The notes under the pieces: model-generated | The model's database searches: none | The model's input: only the letters and a program-made list of their open reading frames with translations | What the model was told of the DNA's origin: nothing | Made by a program: the position numbers and the translations under genes | Assembly (NCBI GenBank): GCA_032622095.1 | Contig: CP136066.1 | Span: forward strand, 167,534,664 to 167,598,663 | DNA length: 64,000 nt | Source: Siphonodentalium dalli | Taxonomy: Eukaryota; Mollusca; Scaphopoda; Gadilida; Siphonodentaliidae | Direction: 5' to 3' | Shown here: positions 33,037 to 44,075 of the stretch, piece after piece | Layout of the letters: the number at the start of each line of letters is the position of its first letter | Position numbering within the stretch: the stretch's first letter is position 1

Positions 33037-33361
33037 CACCTGTTTGATATCATCATGCTTGGGAATGGCTGTCCTCTGTTCATATATGCAAAGCATCCAT
33101 TTGACATAATCCGAAGACAAACAAGCAAGATGACTCCCACGTTTCTCTGCATTAAGTCCGTTACTGAAGAGTAACAGGAGGTTTGTGTATCTGGGACCAT
33201 CTGGGTAATTAATATTAAATTAAGTTTGTTAGTTGCTGCAGGTAGGGGGGGGGGGGGTTCCTTCACCCATTAAAACTGACAGCATGATATATACATGTAA
33301 TATGGCCTTATGGTTGAAACAGCGATTAACACCCAATAAACAAGCCTGAAAATATTGTGAA
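33037..33361. other. No recognised feature; G13 run
   Basis: A run of about thirteen G occurs at 33246-33258; otherwise nothing is recognised. Confidence 0.4.
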
Positions 33362-33748
33362 AGACATTTGCAGAATGAGGTCCCCTGAAGGTGAATTTAG
33401 TGAAGCTACCCCTCATTCTGTTTAGGCTTCAAATTCTCTGGAAAGTATCTTTTATTATCAAATTAACAAGTTCTTTAGTTTCGTTAGAAAGTTTATTTTT
33501 CGTTTTTAGTTTAGTTTCTCTGGATCCCCAAATTGGCAGACGACACAATGCATAATCAATGTGCCCAATGCACATCATCATCTTCATCATCATCTGGGAA
33601 CTTAAATCTGTGTCATATTCGCTTAGCATAGATGAGGCCATGCAGAATAAGGTCCCCATAGAACAAATTTGGTGACACTAGTCCTCTGTGTGGGGTAGCA
33701 TCACTAAATATACCCTCTGGGAACCTCGTTCTGCACCATAATGTCAGG
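33362..33748. repeat. Family E hairpin repeat before E10
   Basis: Starts catttgcagaatgaggtccc and ends ctctgggaacctcgttctgc. It stops about 60 nt before the E10 exon. Confidence 0.65.
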
Positions 33749-33809
33749 CCCGTCTACAAACCTTCCAATCATGCAATCATGTAATCTGGGTTTATTTGTC
33801 CATTTTCAG

Positions 33810-34499
33810 GTGGTCGAAATAAACCCGGATTACAGTTATGACCAAAGCTCTTTTACCATATTAGGAAATGATTTGAACATTGTCACTCCAGTGGGCAGCA
33901 TCGAAGTGGAAGATTTTATTTGTCAAAAAGAAAAAGGTCTTGATAAGAGTGATAAATCACAACAAGATCAGAAGTCAGATAATAAAAATCAGAAAGGTAG
34001 CACAAAACAGAAACGTCGTGCCTCGAGACAGAAATGCTTTGTTTGCGAAACTTGTGGTAAAATGCTGACGTCGAAAAGTGGTTTGGTTGTTCATCGCCGT
34101 TTACATGATGATGGTGATGGTTACACTTGTGAGTTCTGTGGAAAGAAGTTCGCTCAAAAGATTTCACTGGAGGGCCATGTGAATAAACACAAGGAAAGCA
34201 AACCGCACTTATGTTCGCAATGTGGCAAATGTTTTTATCACAAAACAAGCCTACTCCGACATCAGAAGACCTGCAAAACAGATGTTAAACCTAAACCTTC
34301 AGTTCGAAGATCGATTCCAGGATTTTATGGTTGTACTTTTTGTCATAAAAAGTTTTCAAGGAAAGATAGCTTGCAGGATCACATTGATACGGAACATGAG
34401 GGGAAGACTCGTACATGTCGGGACTGTGGTAAAGAGTACTTTAGAAGGAGCAGTCTTTCCAAGCATAGGAAAGCAACAGGACACATGGGTCCATCATAG
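33810..34499 (+). CDS. E10: five-finger exon with its own linker
   Basis: Encodes 229 residues to TAG after the acceptor tttatttgtccattttcag. Residues 1-37 are acidic to neutral (INPDYSYDQSSF; SIEVEDF). Residues 38-75 are Lys/Gln/Ser-rich and end in the basic stretch KQKRRASRQK, a likely nuclear signal. Fingers are 1: C79, C82, H95, H99; 2: C107, C110, H123, H127; 3: C135, C138, H151 and C155 (a C2HC form); 4: C175, C178, H191, H196; 5: C203, C206, H219, H225. Fingers 3 and 4 are split by about 20 residues (KTDVKPKPSVRRS). It is entered in phase 0 like its neighbours but does not share their finger register. It could be an older isoform or an unrelated exon recruited to the gene. Upstream open codons across the acceptor are read as intron. 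Confidence 0.85.
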   Translation: MVEINPDYSYDQSSFTILGNDLNIVTPVGSIEVEDFICQKEKGLDKSDKSQQDQKSDNKNQKGSTKQKRRASRQKCFVCETCGKMLTSKSGLVVHRRLHDDGDGYTCEFCGKKFAQKISLEGHVNKHKESKPHLCSQCGKCFYHKTSLLRHQKTCKTDVKPKPSVRRSIPGFYGCTFCHKKFSRKDSLQDHIDTEHEGKTRTCRDCGKEYFRRSSLSKHRKATGHMGPS

Positions 34500-34603
34500 G
34501 ACTAGGACAAGGCTCAGAACACTCTCTAAGATAATCAACAACAAAATCTTGACATATCAGCTGACATCCTAATATCCTCACCCCTAAAACCACAAAAACC
34601 AGA

Positions 34604-34714
34604 TACAGTAATGCTCTAAGTAATCGACCTCTTAACGACAGCAGAATTATGGGTAACTTTTCAGGATTTGGTCGGAAATATGGCTTGTTGCCATTCATCG
34701 GAAAGCTCTCCCCG
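34604..34714. mobile_element. Family A MITE, left arm only, 105 nt past E10
   Basis: tacagtaatgctctaagtaa to catcggaaagctctcccc; the right arm is absent. Confidence 0.8.
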
Positions 34715-36295
34715 AATCCAAAATCACATCCGACAGTTTGCAGTCCCTTTTAGCGAGATTCAAACGTCATAAACTACTCAGTTCTAACGTGTCAACATCG
34801 TAAATAGTTTTATTGATTTTTGTCTTCTACAAAAACAACTACAAAATTTCTAATGGCACATCAAATTGATCATGTACGCCTCACTAACATCCTCAGCCAA
34901 ACCATCTCAGATTACACCTAACATCAATTGAGTCATACATTTAGGCCTTTCTTGTCATCAAGGCTCAAAATAAGTGGCCGGTCACGGTCATTGTCCGTCG
35001 AAAAATAGCTTATGTCCAGTGCACTTCTCTGTCTGTTGGACATTTTGTCAATGCAAATTTTAAACAATCTGTATGTTTGGGTATGTCCAAGGAGCCACTA
35101 CTGGCTAAAATCAGACATTGAAAGTAAAAAAATAGCTCTTTTTAATTTCAGATCAATTCAGGGTGAATAAAATTATGTTGTTTGTGAATTGCATACTGTG
35201 TATTTATTAATCGACGAAAAGTTGACAAACTTTTGAAAACAAAAATAACATGGGTTTTTCCTGGGTGGTGATTGGACACTCACTAAAATGTGTGCATCAT
35301 TTATGAGTAATAAGTCGATTGGAATTAGTTAAATACTGTCTCATGCAGTACATCTGAAAATTTGACAGGCACCATTTTTGTCATACTATTTTTCAAACAA
35401 ACTGATACAGAGTACTTCATTTGTGTCCAAACTCAGTTGATTGCTCCAACATTGTGACCAAAGTTGTCAGTCGAAGGATTCTCCTAGATGTACTGAGATG
35501 TATGGACTTGTGTATTCCACAAACCTATGACAGGCAATTTTGGTCAGAATGTTATGGAAAACTACTGACTATTTCCGAACAAATAAGGTATCAACTTGTT
35601 TTAAAAATAAACTAGCATATGCTCGTAACAGTCAAAATGTTATGTTTTGTGTCAGTTCCTCATATATTATGTTTTTGTGTGTTTGAGCATTTTGAATGCG
35701 TGGTACTCACAAACGTCGAAACCACTTGATTCCCCACCGTAGTATATTGAGGACAAATTTAACTCGCCGGAAATTTACATCGAGTAGGACATCACTGCAT
35801 CCTCGTTTTGGTTTGAAGATGGGTGTATATGCTCCAAGTGATTATTCTGTTATTTAAAGAACTATGGACGTTATTGAAATGAACTCGAAAGAAGTATAAC
35901 CACAACTACATATAGACTTCTGACTTCAGGAAAAATCAACAATTGGCAGCGTGAATTTTAAAGTTGAGTAGTTGGGTGACATATAATTAACTTAGACTAT
36001 ATGACATTGATAGCAGTCCAGGGTTTTATGGGACGTGCCTTCTTTCGTGTACCTTCAGAAAGTACATTTTACAAGCAATGCAACATCGAATATTTTAGCA
36101 TGACTAAGTGCTTTACATGCACATGTGAATAATGGTGTTGGGGTTTGTTGACAGTGTGCATGTGAATATAATTGACACCAAAGAGTGCGCGAAAAATAGT
36201 ACTGCATGAATCTAAATACGAGTATGGTAGGATCCTTCTGTACGTGTATTATCTATTGTCTGATTATTTTTCCTGAAAACCCCTCCAGGCGAATA
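34715..36295. other. No recognised feature
   Basis: 1.6 kb of non-coding sequence with unusually few repeats for this window. No zinc-finger motif was seen on either strand. Confidence 0.4.
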
Positions 36296-36362
36296 ATATG
36301 CCATTCCAGTGTATGCTTTTATAACTGAGTGGGAGATTCCATTTAGTATAGAAAGGGTTAAT
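36296..36362. mobile_element. Family D right end
   Basis: tttataactgagtgggagat to tagtatagaaagggttaa. Confidence 0.55.
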
Positions 36363-36391
36363 ACTGGTTAATAGCTAACTTATTATGCACC

Positions 36392-36587
36392 TACAGTAAT
36401 GACCTAAATAATCGACTTCTAACCACAGCAGAATTATGGGTAATTTCTCAAGATTTAGTCGGAAATATGGCTTGTTGCCATTCATCGGAAAGCTGAATGG
36501 CAACAAGCCATATTTCCGACTAAATCCTGAAAAGTTACCCATAATTCTGCTGTGGTTAAGGAGTCAATTATTTAGGGCATTACTGTA
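36392..36587. mobile_element. Family A fold-back MITE, 76 nt before E11
   Basis: Both ends complete; short tip at ggaaagctgaatggc. Confidence 0.88.
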
Positions 36588-36663
36588 CATGTTTCAAAAT
36601 TGAAGGACTGATTTCTCAGACTTGAACTTTGACCTGAAGTGTCCGTTTTTGTTTCCTCTGCAG

Positions 36664-36936
36664 GGAATGTTAAAATGCACTGATTGTGGCAGATCATACT
36701 CAACAAGAGCTAGCTTCCTCATGCACTTCAAGTATCACCATAGCAACGAAGTATACTCATGTGACGTCTGCGGCCGAACATTCAAGGGGAAGAACACCCT
36801 AACGAGACATGAATACACTCATTCGCAGCAGAAACCATACCAGTGTCTTGTCTGCGAGTGTTCGTTTATCCAGAGATTTCAGCTTGATGTTCATATGAAG
36901 CAAAAACATCCGGAGTACCCATGGATGAACAATTGA
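36664..36936 (+). CDS. E11: three-finger C2H2 terminal exon
   Basis: Encodes 90 residues to TGA. Finger 1 uses C5, C8, H21 and H25/H26 (YSTRASFLMHFKYHH). Finger 2 uses C33, C36, H49 and H53 (CDVCGRTFKG, helix KNTLTRH). After the linker SQQKPYQ, a variant of the classic TGEKPY joint, finger 3 uses C61, C64, H77 and H82 (helix RFQLDVH). The end is HPEYPWMNN. Fingers 1-2 keep the register of E1-E9. The acceptor tract is ccgtttttgtttcctctgcag. A poly(A) signal lies 54 nt past the stop, and the 3' flank is homologous to that of E2 although the two exons are of different classes. Confidence 0.9.
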   Translation, partial: GMLKCTDCGRSYSTRASFLMHFKYHHSNEVYSCDVCGRTFKGKNTLTRHEYTHSQQKPYQCLVCECSFIQRFQLDVHMKQKHPEYPWMNN

Positions 36937-36990
36937 ATTTTCCCAAGCATTAAAGATGGTCTATCTCTTACAACAAGTTTCATATAAAAT

Positions 36991-36996
36991 AATAAA
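36991..36996 (+). terminator. Poly(A) signal AATAAA of E11
   Basis: In the context catataaaataataaatatg, 54 nt after the stop; shared in diverged form with 24100-24117. Confidence 0.6.
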
Positions 36997-37906
36997 TATG
37001 AATCGAAGACCCCTGTCTGGAAATTCTTGGATCAATTAATTTTGATTTGTTTGAAATTTTCTGATATAATACATACAATCAAATTGGGAGATTTACGGCT
37101 CGTCGATCGTAGCAAGCGGGATAACTCTATCTTCATCTGAAATCGCGTGAATGCTTCATGATTGTCTGTTCTAAAAAATAGTATATAAAGAAAAATTTCG
37201 ATATAAAATCAATATTAATTGATAGAAGCATTTCCTGATATATGTAGTTGTCTTTGACTCATGTTTATTATTTTATGCCTCAGAAACTAAGAGGAGATAG
37301 GAAGAGATAGACCAGCTTTAATGATGGATAGTTGTCTCTTAGGTGAACTTTCTGTATTGACTACCATTGTGAAAAATAGCAATTTTGAGTCAGAGATGCC
37401 TACAAGCGTTTGTTTTCCAATTTTCTTTTCACAAACTCGGTCAGGAAATGTTACTATTTTTAGACATTATAAATTCACCTTTTAAAACACTTTTAAGTGA
37501 AATTGTGTAACACATGTTTTCCATGTGTTTTTGAGGAATAATAATGGATAGGTGGCTGGAAATGTTACCGGGAAGAGATAGATCATATACAAATATAAAA
37601 GAGTAGGATCTGTTTATTAGTGATTTTCTCCCAAACCCCTCGACCGATTTCAACCAAATTTGGTGTGTTCACTCGGGGGCAACCTGGCATTTAAAAAAAA
37701 AAAAAATTTTAAATTTATTTTGTAAATTGAGCAATGAGTTAAATATAAAAAATAATTGAATTTAAAAAAAAATTGTTTAAAAGATCAAAATGTGTGCAAA
37801 GCTCACAAAGGGGTCACAGACCCCTACTCAGCTAGTCTTTTTAATAACAGGTTAAAATCTCATGAAAAATCACCATTTGTTTGACTATTAAAAATCCAAA
37901 TTTACC
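36997..37906. other. E11 3' flank and non-coding DNA
   Basis: No further exon. 37600-37700 carries tctcccaaacccctcgaccg and accaaatttggtgtg, words of a dispersed repeat also seen near 20435-20475. Confidence 0.4.
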
Positions 37907-38114
37907 TACAGTAATGTCCTAAGTAATCGACTCCTTAAACATAGCAGAATTATGGGTAACTTTTCAGGATTTAGTCGGAAATATGGATTGTTGCCATTGT
38001 CTCCCCGAGAGCTTTCCGATGAATGGCAACAAGCCATATTTCCGACTAAATCCTGAAAAGTTTATAATTCTGGTGTGTTTATTAAGGAGTCGATTACTTT
38101 AGGGCATTACTGTA
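37907..38114. mobile_element. Family A fold-back MITE
   Basis: Left end tacagtaatgtcctaagtaa; the arm tip is damaged (ccattgtctccccgagagct). Confidence 0.85.
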
Positions 38115-38926
38115 TTTTTGTAAGTATCTATTTCATCTGTTGTATATTTGCCATAATTAGATGCAGGCATATTGTGTGTGGGGATATATATTGTTTGTGG
38201 GGATATATATTGGTCAGTCGTAAACATAATGGTCCTGTCAAGGTGGTTCAGTCCGGTCCAGTTCTCGGCAGTCCGATTCTCTTGCCTGGACCAGTCCAAA
38301 GCGGTCCAGTCCACCTTTATATGAATAAATTACTTAGTTTAACAAATCTCGCAACATAGCACTTGAAAATCAAGTCCACAACATTGAAATTAGTCGAAAC
38401 TAGTTTAGTTAATAATGTCTGTCGCCCACACTCTCCCCCTACAATCTACATATAATTGTCACACTGCAATAATTCCCTGTCTATACTGGTCTATATGAAT
38501 TTAAATAGACTATAATTGGAACAGTTGTACCCCTCATTTCACATATATGTGCTATGTTGTTAAAAAGTTAATTATCCTTCAAATGCAGTCAAAATAGCCA
38601 CATGCTCCAGACCATATGTAATGTAGATAGGGTAACTGGGTATATGTGTCGTTTTCCACTGGTTTGAAGATATCCAAACAACAACATAAAACTGTTATCA
38701 ACATCAACAACATGTGTATAATGTATTATGTATCTTAATACTGGTACTACCATACCAGACTGACAGTCTGATCTGGCAAGGTATATTTCTCATTACCAAA
38801 TGCCTTAGCGATTTAATACCTTGATATTGATGTTGACAATTTTTGAATGATAGGGCCTTGTCCTACACATGTCTTGTGCCAATTAAAAGTCCAATCATGT
38901 GACGGGGACATTTTAATCATCACATC
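38115..38926. other. No recognised feature
   Basis: Only scattered ggtccagtcc words at 38240-38310. Confidence 0.4.
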
Positions 38927-39165
38927 TACATTAATACCCTAAATAATCGACTCCTTATCCACAGCAGAATTATGGGTAATTTTTCAGGATTTAATTGGAA
39001 ATATGGCTTGTTGCCATTCTTTCCGATGAATGGCAACAAGCCATATTTCCGACTAAATCCTAATGAGAGCTTTCCGATGAATGGCAACAAGTAATATTTC
39101 CGACTATTTCCTGAAAAATAACCAATAATTCTGCTGTGGTTAAGGAGTTGATTAATTAGGGAGTG
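38927..39165. mobile_element. Family A MITE with a repeated inner arm
   Basis: The segment tttccgatgaatggcaacaa occurs twice (39020 and 39070), a small internal duplication of the right arm. Confidence 0.8.
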
Positions 39166-39476
39166 GTAGCTGTCAATTTGTTAACTACAATAACAGAACT
39201 TCAACAATACTGATATCAACAATGTCCTCAAATAAGATATAGTCACAATGTTTCGTTTCTGATTTAGTTCGATTCCAATGACCCAAAGGCGAAAGTGGAC
39301 TGGTCAACCAGTCTGCATCCCTAGTGGATATTTAAAATTGAATTTTCTAAGACATGAATTGACAGGCTGTAATTGTGTTGTTTGTATGATGTCAGACTGT
39401 ATATGTACTGTTCAGCCAGACAGCCACTATTTGTCTGTTTGATGAATGTATTAGTGACATTCAAGTATTCAAATAG

Positions 39477-39600
39477 TGTGTCTGTCATTTGCAGAATGAG
39501 GCCCTCAGAGGGTGAATTTAGTGATGCTATCCTGCACAGTGGGCTTGCATCATCAAATTCACCCTCTGGTGGCCTCATTCTGCATAGGCCTGATCTTCTG
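39477..39600. repeat. Family E hairpin repeat, single module
   Basis: gagggtgaatttagtgatgc against gcatcatcaaattcaccctc. Confidence 0.7.
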
Positions 39601-40199
39601 GGAAGTATATGTAGTCTCAAATTAACATTGTTTTAGTTAATTTTTCCCCTTCTGTGAAGTTTCTATATTTTGCAGAAGATAATATGTAAATATTTAGTTT
39701 TTCAATCGTCCCAAATTAATAAATGATTAACGTTAACAACTTCCAACAAGTCACTACACATATTTTATATATAAAATATTTGCGTTAATTCTATCAGTGA
39801 ATTTTGATGGAAATTTGATGAAAATACTTGTGACGATCAAGTTTATTCACTACATTTATCTGTTTAAACACTTCAGTGGGTGAGGCTTTCAAATTATCAT
39901 ATTTTTATGACATTCTAAAGTTTTAATGACAGATGCCCAGTAGACAGTAGTGTTTATTTCATTTTATTTTATCCCCACTTTTCAAAGAAAATGGGGGTAT
40001 ACTGTAATGAGTGTGTCCATTGTCCTTGTATCCGTTTGTCTGTCCGTCGGGGCATATATCTCAGCCTTGGGTTATCATATCTGAATGAAATTAGGAATGG
40101 AGGTTTGCTTTCAAAGTTTATCTGGAAATACTGGTTTTTGTCCATCTGCGCAGACATCTCAGCCATGGGTTATCAAATCTGATTGAAATTTAGTATGTA

Positions 40200-43100
40200 C
40201 AGCTATGCTCTAATTAATCGACCCTCCTTAATGATGTTGAACTGACTGGGACCAGCCGAGAGGGCGACGTGGGCGAAGAAGTCTCCCTATTCTTGCTCAC
40301 TTCGCCCTAATTTTGCAGCCGGGCGAAGTTTAAGTCGCCCTGAAATTTCCGAAGTTGACCGACGAAAATCGGCAAAATATTCATCCTAATTTAGTGCCAA
40401 CATTGATTGAACCCAGTTATCCATTGAAAGTTAGACAGTGTCTTATAACACACCATAATTCTTATTAACATCTGTTTTAATCCGATTTGGGAGCATATTC
40501 ACACCTGAGAGTTGATTGCAGACAGCCGTGAAGACATCGTAAGGTGTCTACATTGACTTGTGATTTTTAGATTATCACACCTAAAGATTACAACTCATAC
40601 ACCTTGGCATGTGTCAGTTTATGACCCCCTTTGTTCAAGTTTGTAAAGGCCAGACAACTTTGAAATCAAATTCATTTGTGTAACATGTTAATTAATAACT
40701 GTACCCAACTTATGCACTTTTAATGAGTGAGAATATTTAAGATTTCGTTTCGTTTAGTATTTTTTTCGTATTCATAAGCATTTTTAGCTCAACTTTACTT
40801 TGTAAAGTTTGAGCTATTGCCATGGCTTTGTCGTCCGTCGTCCGTGTGTATGTGTGTGCGTGTGTACGTAAGGCGTCAACAATGCAGTCTACAGGTCGTA
40901 CCTTTGGTCGGATCATTATGAAATTTGTCATAGCTGTTGACATCAACATTTAGACCAGAATGATTAATTTTGGGGTCATTCGGTAAAAAAACATGGCCGC
41001 CAGTGGCCATCTTGCATTTCAAAATTCAATCCATTAGCACGGGCTACAGGGCGTACTGTTTGTCTGATCGTCATGAAATTTGTCATGGATGTTAATATTG
41101 ACATGTAGATGGGAACGAGTAATTTTGGGGTCATTCGGCCCAAAAACATGGCCGCCTGCAGCCATCTTGGATTTTACTCTTTGTATGACTAAATTCTTTA
41201 GCACGGGCTACAGGTCGTACTTTTAGTCTGATCATCATAAAATTTGTCAAGAATGTTAATAATGACATGTAGATGGGAACGAGTCATTTTGGGGTCATTC
41301 GGCCAAAAAACATGGCCGCCAGCAGGCATCTTTGATTTCACTCTTTGTATGACTAAATCCTTTAGCACGGGCTACAGGTCGTACCTTTAGTCCGATCATC
41401 ATAAAATTTGTCATGGCTGTTGAAATTGGAATGTAGATGGGAACGAGTCATTTTGGGGTCATTCGGACAAAAAACATGGCCGCCAACGGCCATCTTGGAT
41501 TTCAAAATTCAATCCATTAGCACGGGCCACAGGTCGTACTGTTCGTCTGATCATCATGAAATTTGTCATGTAGATGGGAACGAGTAATTTTGGGGTCATT
41601 CGGCCAAAAAACATGGCGGCCAGCAGCCTTCTTGGATTTTACTCTTTGTATGACTAAATTCTTTAGCACGGGCTACAGGTCGTACCTTTAGTCTGATCAT
41701 CATCAAATTTGTCATGGATGTTAATATTGACATGTAGATGGGAACGAGTAATTTTGGGGTCATTCGGCCAAAAAACATGGCCGCCAGCAGCCATCTTGGA
41801 TTTTACTCTTTGTATGACTAAATCCTTTAGCACGGGCTACAGGTCGTACTTTTAGTCTGATCATCATAAAATTTGTCAAGAATGTTAATAATGACATGTA
41901 GATGGGAACGAGTCATTTTGGGGTCAATTGGCCAAAAAACATGGCCGCCAGCAGCCATCTTGGATTTTACTCTTTGTATGACTAAATCCTTTAGCACGGG
42001 CTACAGGCCGTACCTTTAGTCTGATCATCATAAAATTTGTCATGGCTGTTGAAATTGGAATGTAGATGGGAACGAGTAATTTTGGGGTCATTCGGCCAAT
42101 AAACATGGCCGCCAGTGGCCATCTTGGATTTCAAAATTTAATCCATTAGCACGGGCCACAGGTCGTACTGTTCGTCTGATCATCATAAAATTTGTCATGG
42201 ATGTTAACAATGACATGTAGATGGGAACGAGTAATTTTGGGGTCATTCGGCCAAAAAACATGGTCGCCAGCAGCCATCTTGGATTTTACTCTTTGTATGA
42301 CTAAATCCTTTAGCACGGGCTACAGGTTGTACCTTTAGTCTGATCATCATAAAATTTGTCGTGAATGTTAATAATGATATGTAGATGGGAACGAGTCATT
42401 TTGGGGTCATTCGGCAGAAAAACATGGCCGCCAGCAGCCGTCTTTGATTTTACTCTTTGTATGACTAAATCCTTTAGCACGGGCTACAGGTCGTACCTTT
42501 AGTCTGATCATCATAAAATTTGTCATGGCTGTTGAAATTGGAATGTAAATGGGAACGAGTAATTTTGGGGTCATTCGGCAGAAAAACATGGCCGCCAGCA
42601 GCCATCTTTGATTTTACTCTTTGTATGACTAAATCCTTTAGCACGGGCTACAGGTCGTACATTTAGTCTGATCATCATAAAATTTGTATCATGGCTGTTG
42701 AAATTGGAATGTAAATGGGAACGAGTCATTTTGGGGTCATTCGGACAAAAAACATGGCCGCCAGTGGCCATCTTGGATTTCAAAATTTAATCCATTAGCA
42801 TGGGCCACAGGTCGTACTGTTCATCTGATCATCATGAAATTTGTCATGGTTGTTAATATTGGATTTTACTCTTTGTATGACTAAATTCTTTAGCATGGGC
42901 TACAGGTCGTACCTTTAGTCTGATCGTCATAAAATTTGTCATAGATGTTAATAATGACATGTAGATGGGAACGAGTCATTTTGGTGTCATTCGGCCAAAA
43001 AACATGGCCGCCAGCAGCCATCTTGGATTTTACTCTTTGTATGACTAAATCCTTTAGCATAGGCTACAGGTCGTACCTTTAGTCTGATCGTCATAAAATT

Positions 43101-44075
43101 TGTCATGGATGTTAACGATGACATGTAGATGGGATACAATCATTTTGGGGTCATTCGGCCGAAAACATGGCCGCCAGCAGCCATCTTGGATTTTACTTTT
43201 CTCTTCATGTCTATAAACTAGTATTAGACATTCAACTTTCCACATTCCTAATCGCTCCATTGACTGCAATACATTAAATTATTCCCTTTCCAAGTTGAGC
43301 TACAGTGTCATTGACACTTTCATTTAATTTATTTTGTTTTTTGTATTCATAAGCGGTTGTAAAAATGCCGTTTTCCAAAAAAAATTATTATATAAAATGC
43401 TACCATTCTCTCAGAATTATATTTGGATATTATTCATTGTTATTAGAGTGATGATTTGAACATAATTATTCCATATTTGAACCATTGTTTCATCATTTTA
43501 ATTGAGATATTACATATCTCCTATTTTCGTTATATAGACGACTACTGCACTGGTCGATTACAATTTTGTAAAGCCGACTTCGCCCTATCGCATTCACACT
43601 TCGCCTTATTTTTGTGACAGGGAGAAGTCACTTCACCGTGAAAATCAGGTCTAGGCTGGTCCCTGGTTGAACACCAATATTACTGTGTTGCTCGACTGTT
43701 CTGATGCGATCAGCATTATCACCACCACAGAGAGAGTATATTTCTGGTATTGTATGATGCTGCATTGATGATGTAATTGTGAATGTCAGTCATTGACCAA
43801 CTTCGAATGTTGATTAAACCGTAAAAAGTTTATTAATTGAAATATTGTTTTGTATATAGTTAATGCAGTGCATGGCGCTCACGAAAAACTTGACTCTGTG
43901 TAAGGCAGCCATGTGAAAATTAATGCGGAGTACGGCGGTCGTAAACAATTATTACTAGTACCGCAGTAAGTTTTAATACCTGCGGATGCCTCATATCAAC
44001 CACTTGACCATGGTTGAATGGCAGTATAACCGATGTCATTATTGTTCAAGGGGTTGATTAATTGGAGCATAGCTT
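40200..44075. mobile_element. ~3.9-kb TA-flanked insertion carrying a Helentron-like array
   Basis: cagctatgctctaattaatc at the left is mirrored by gattaattggagcatagctt at the right, with TA outside both. Flanks on either side match one continuous dispersed repeat (gaaattt(a/g)gtatg then gttcaccaccatcatgactg), so this looks like one insertion. The ends resemble family A termini. The right end lies inside the 4,443-bp duplicated unit. Confidence 0.55.
40786..43323 (+). mobile_element. Helentron-like satellite element, array 1
   Basis: Left segment agctcaactttactttgtaa then gtttgagct (a hairpin), a short GT-rich tract, about fifteen ~161-bp units, then the right segment with aagttgagct and the hairpin agtgtcattgacact. 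Units contain catggccgccagcagccatc and gtagatgggaacgagt. Confidence 0.75.

Noticed and set aside
33741..33809. ATG-started extension of E10
   Set aside because: The open codons before 33810 lie in a family E repeat end and intron; the pyrimidine tract and CAG at 33807-33809 give the same phase as all other exons.
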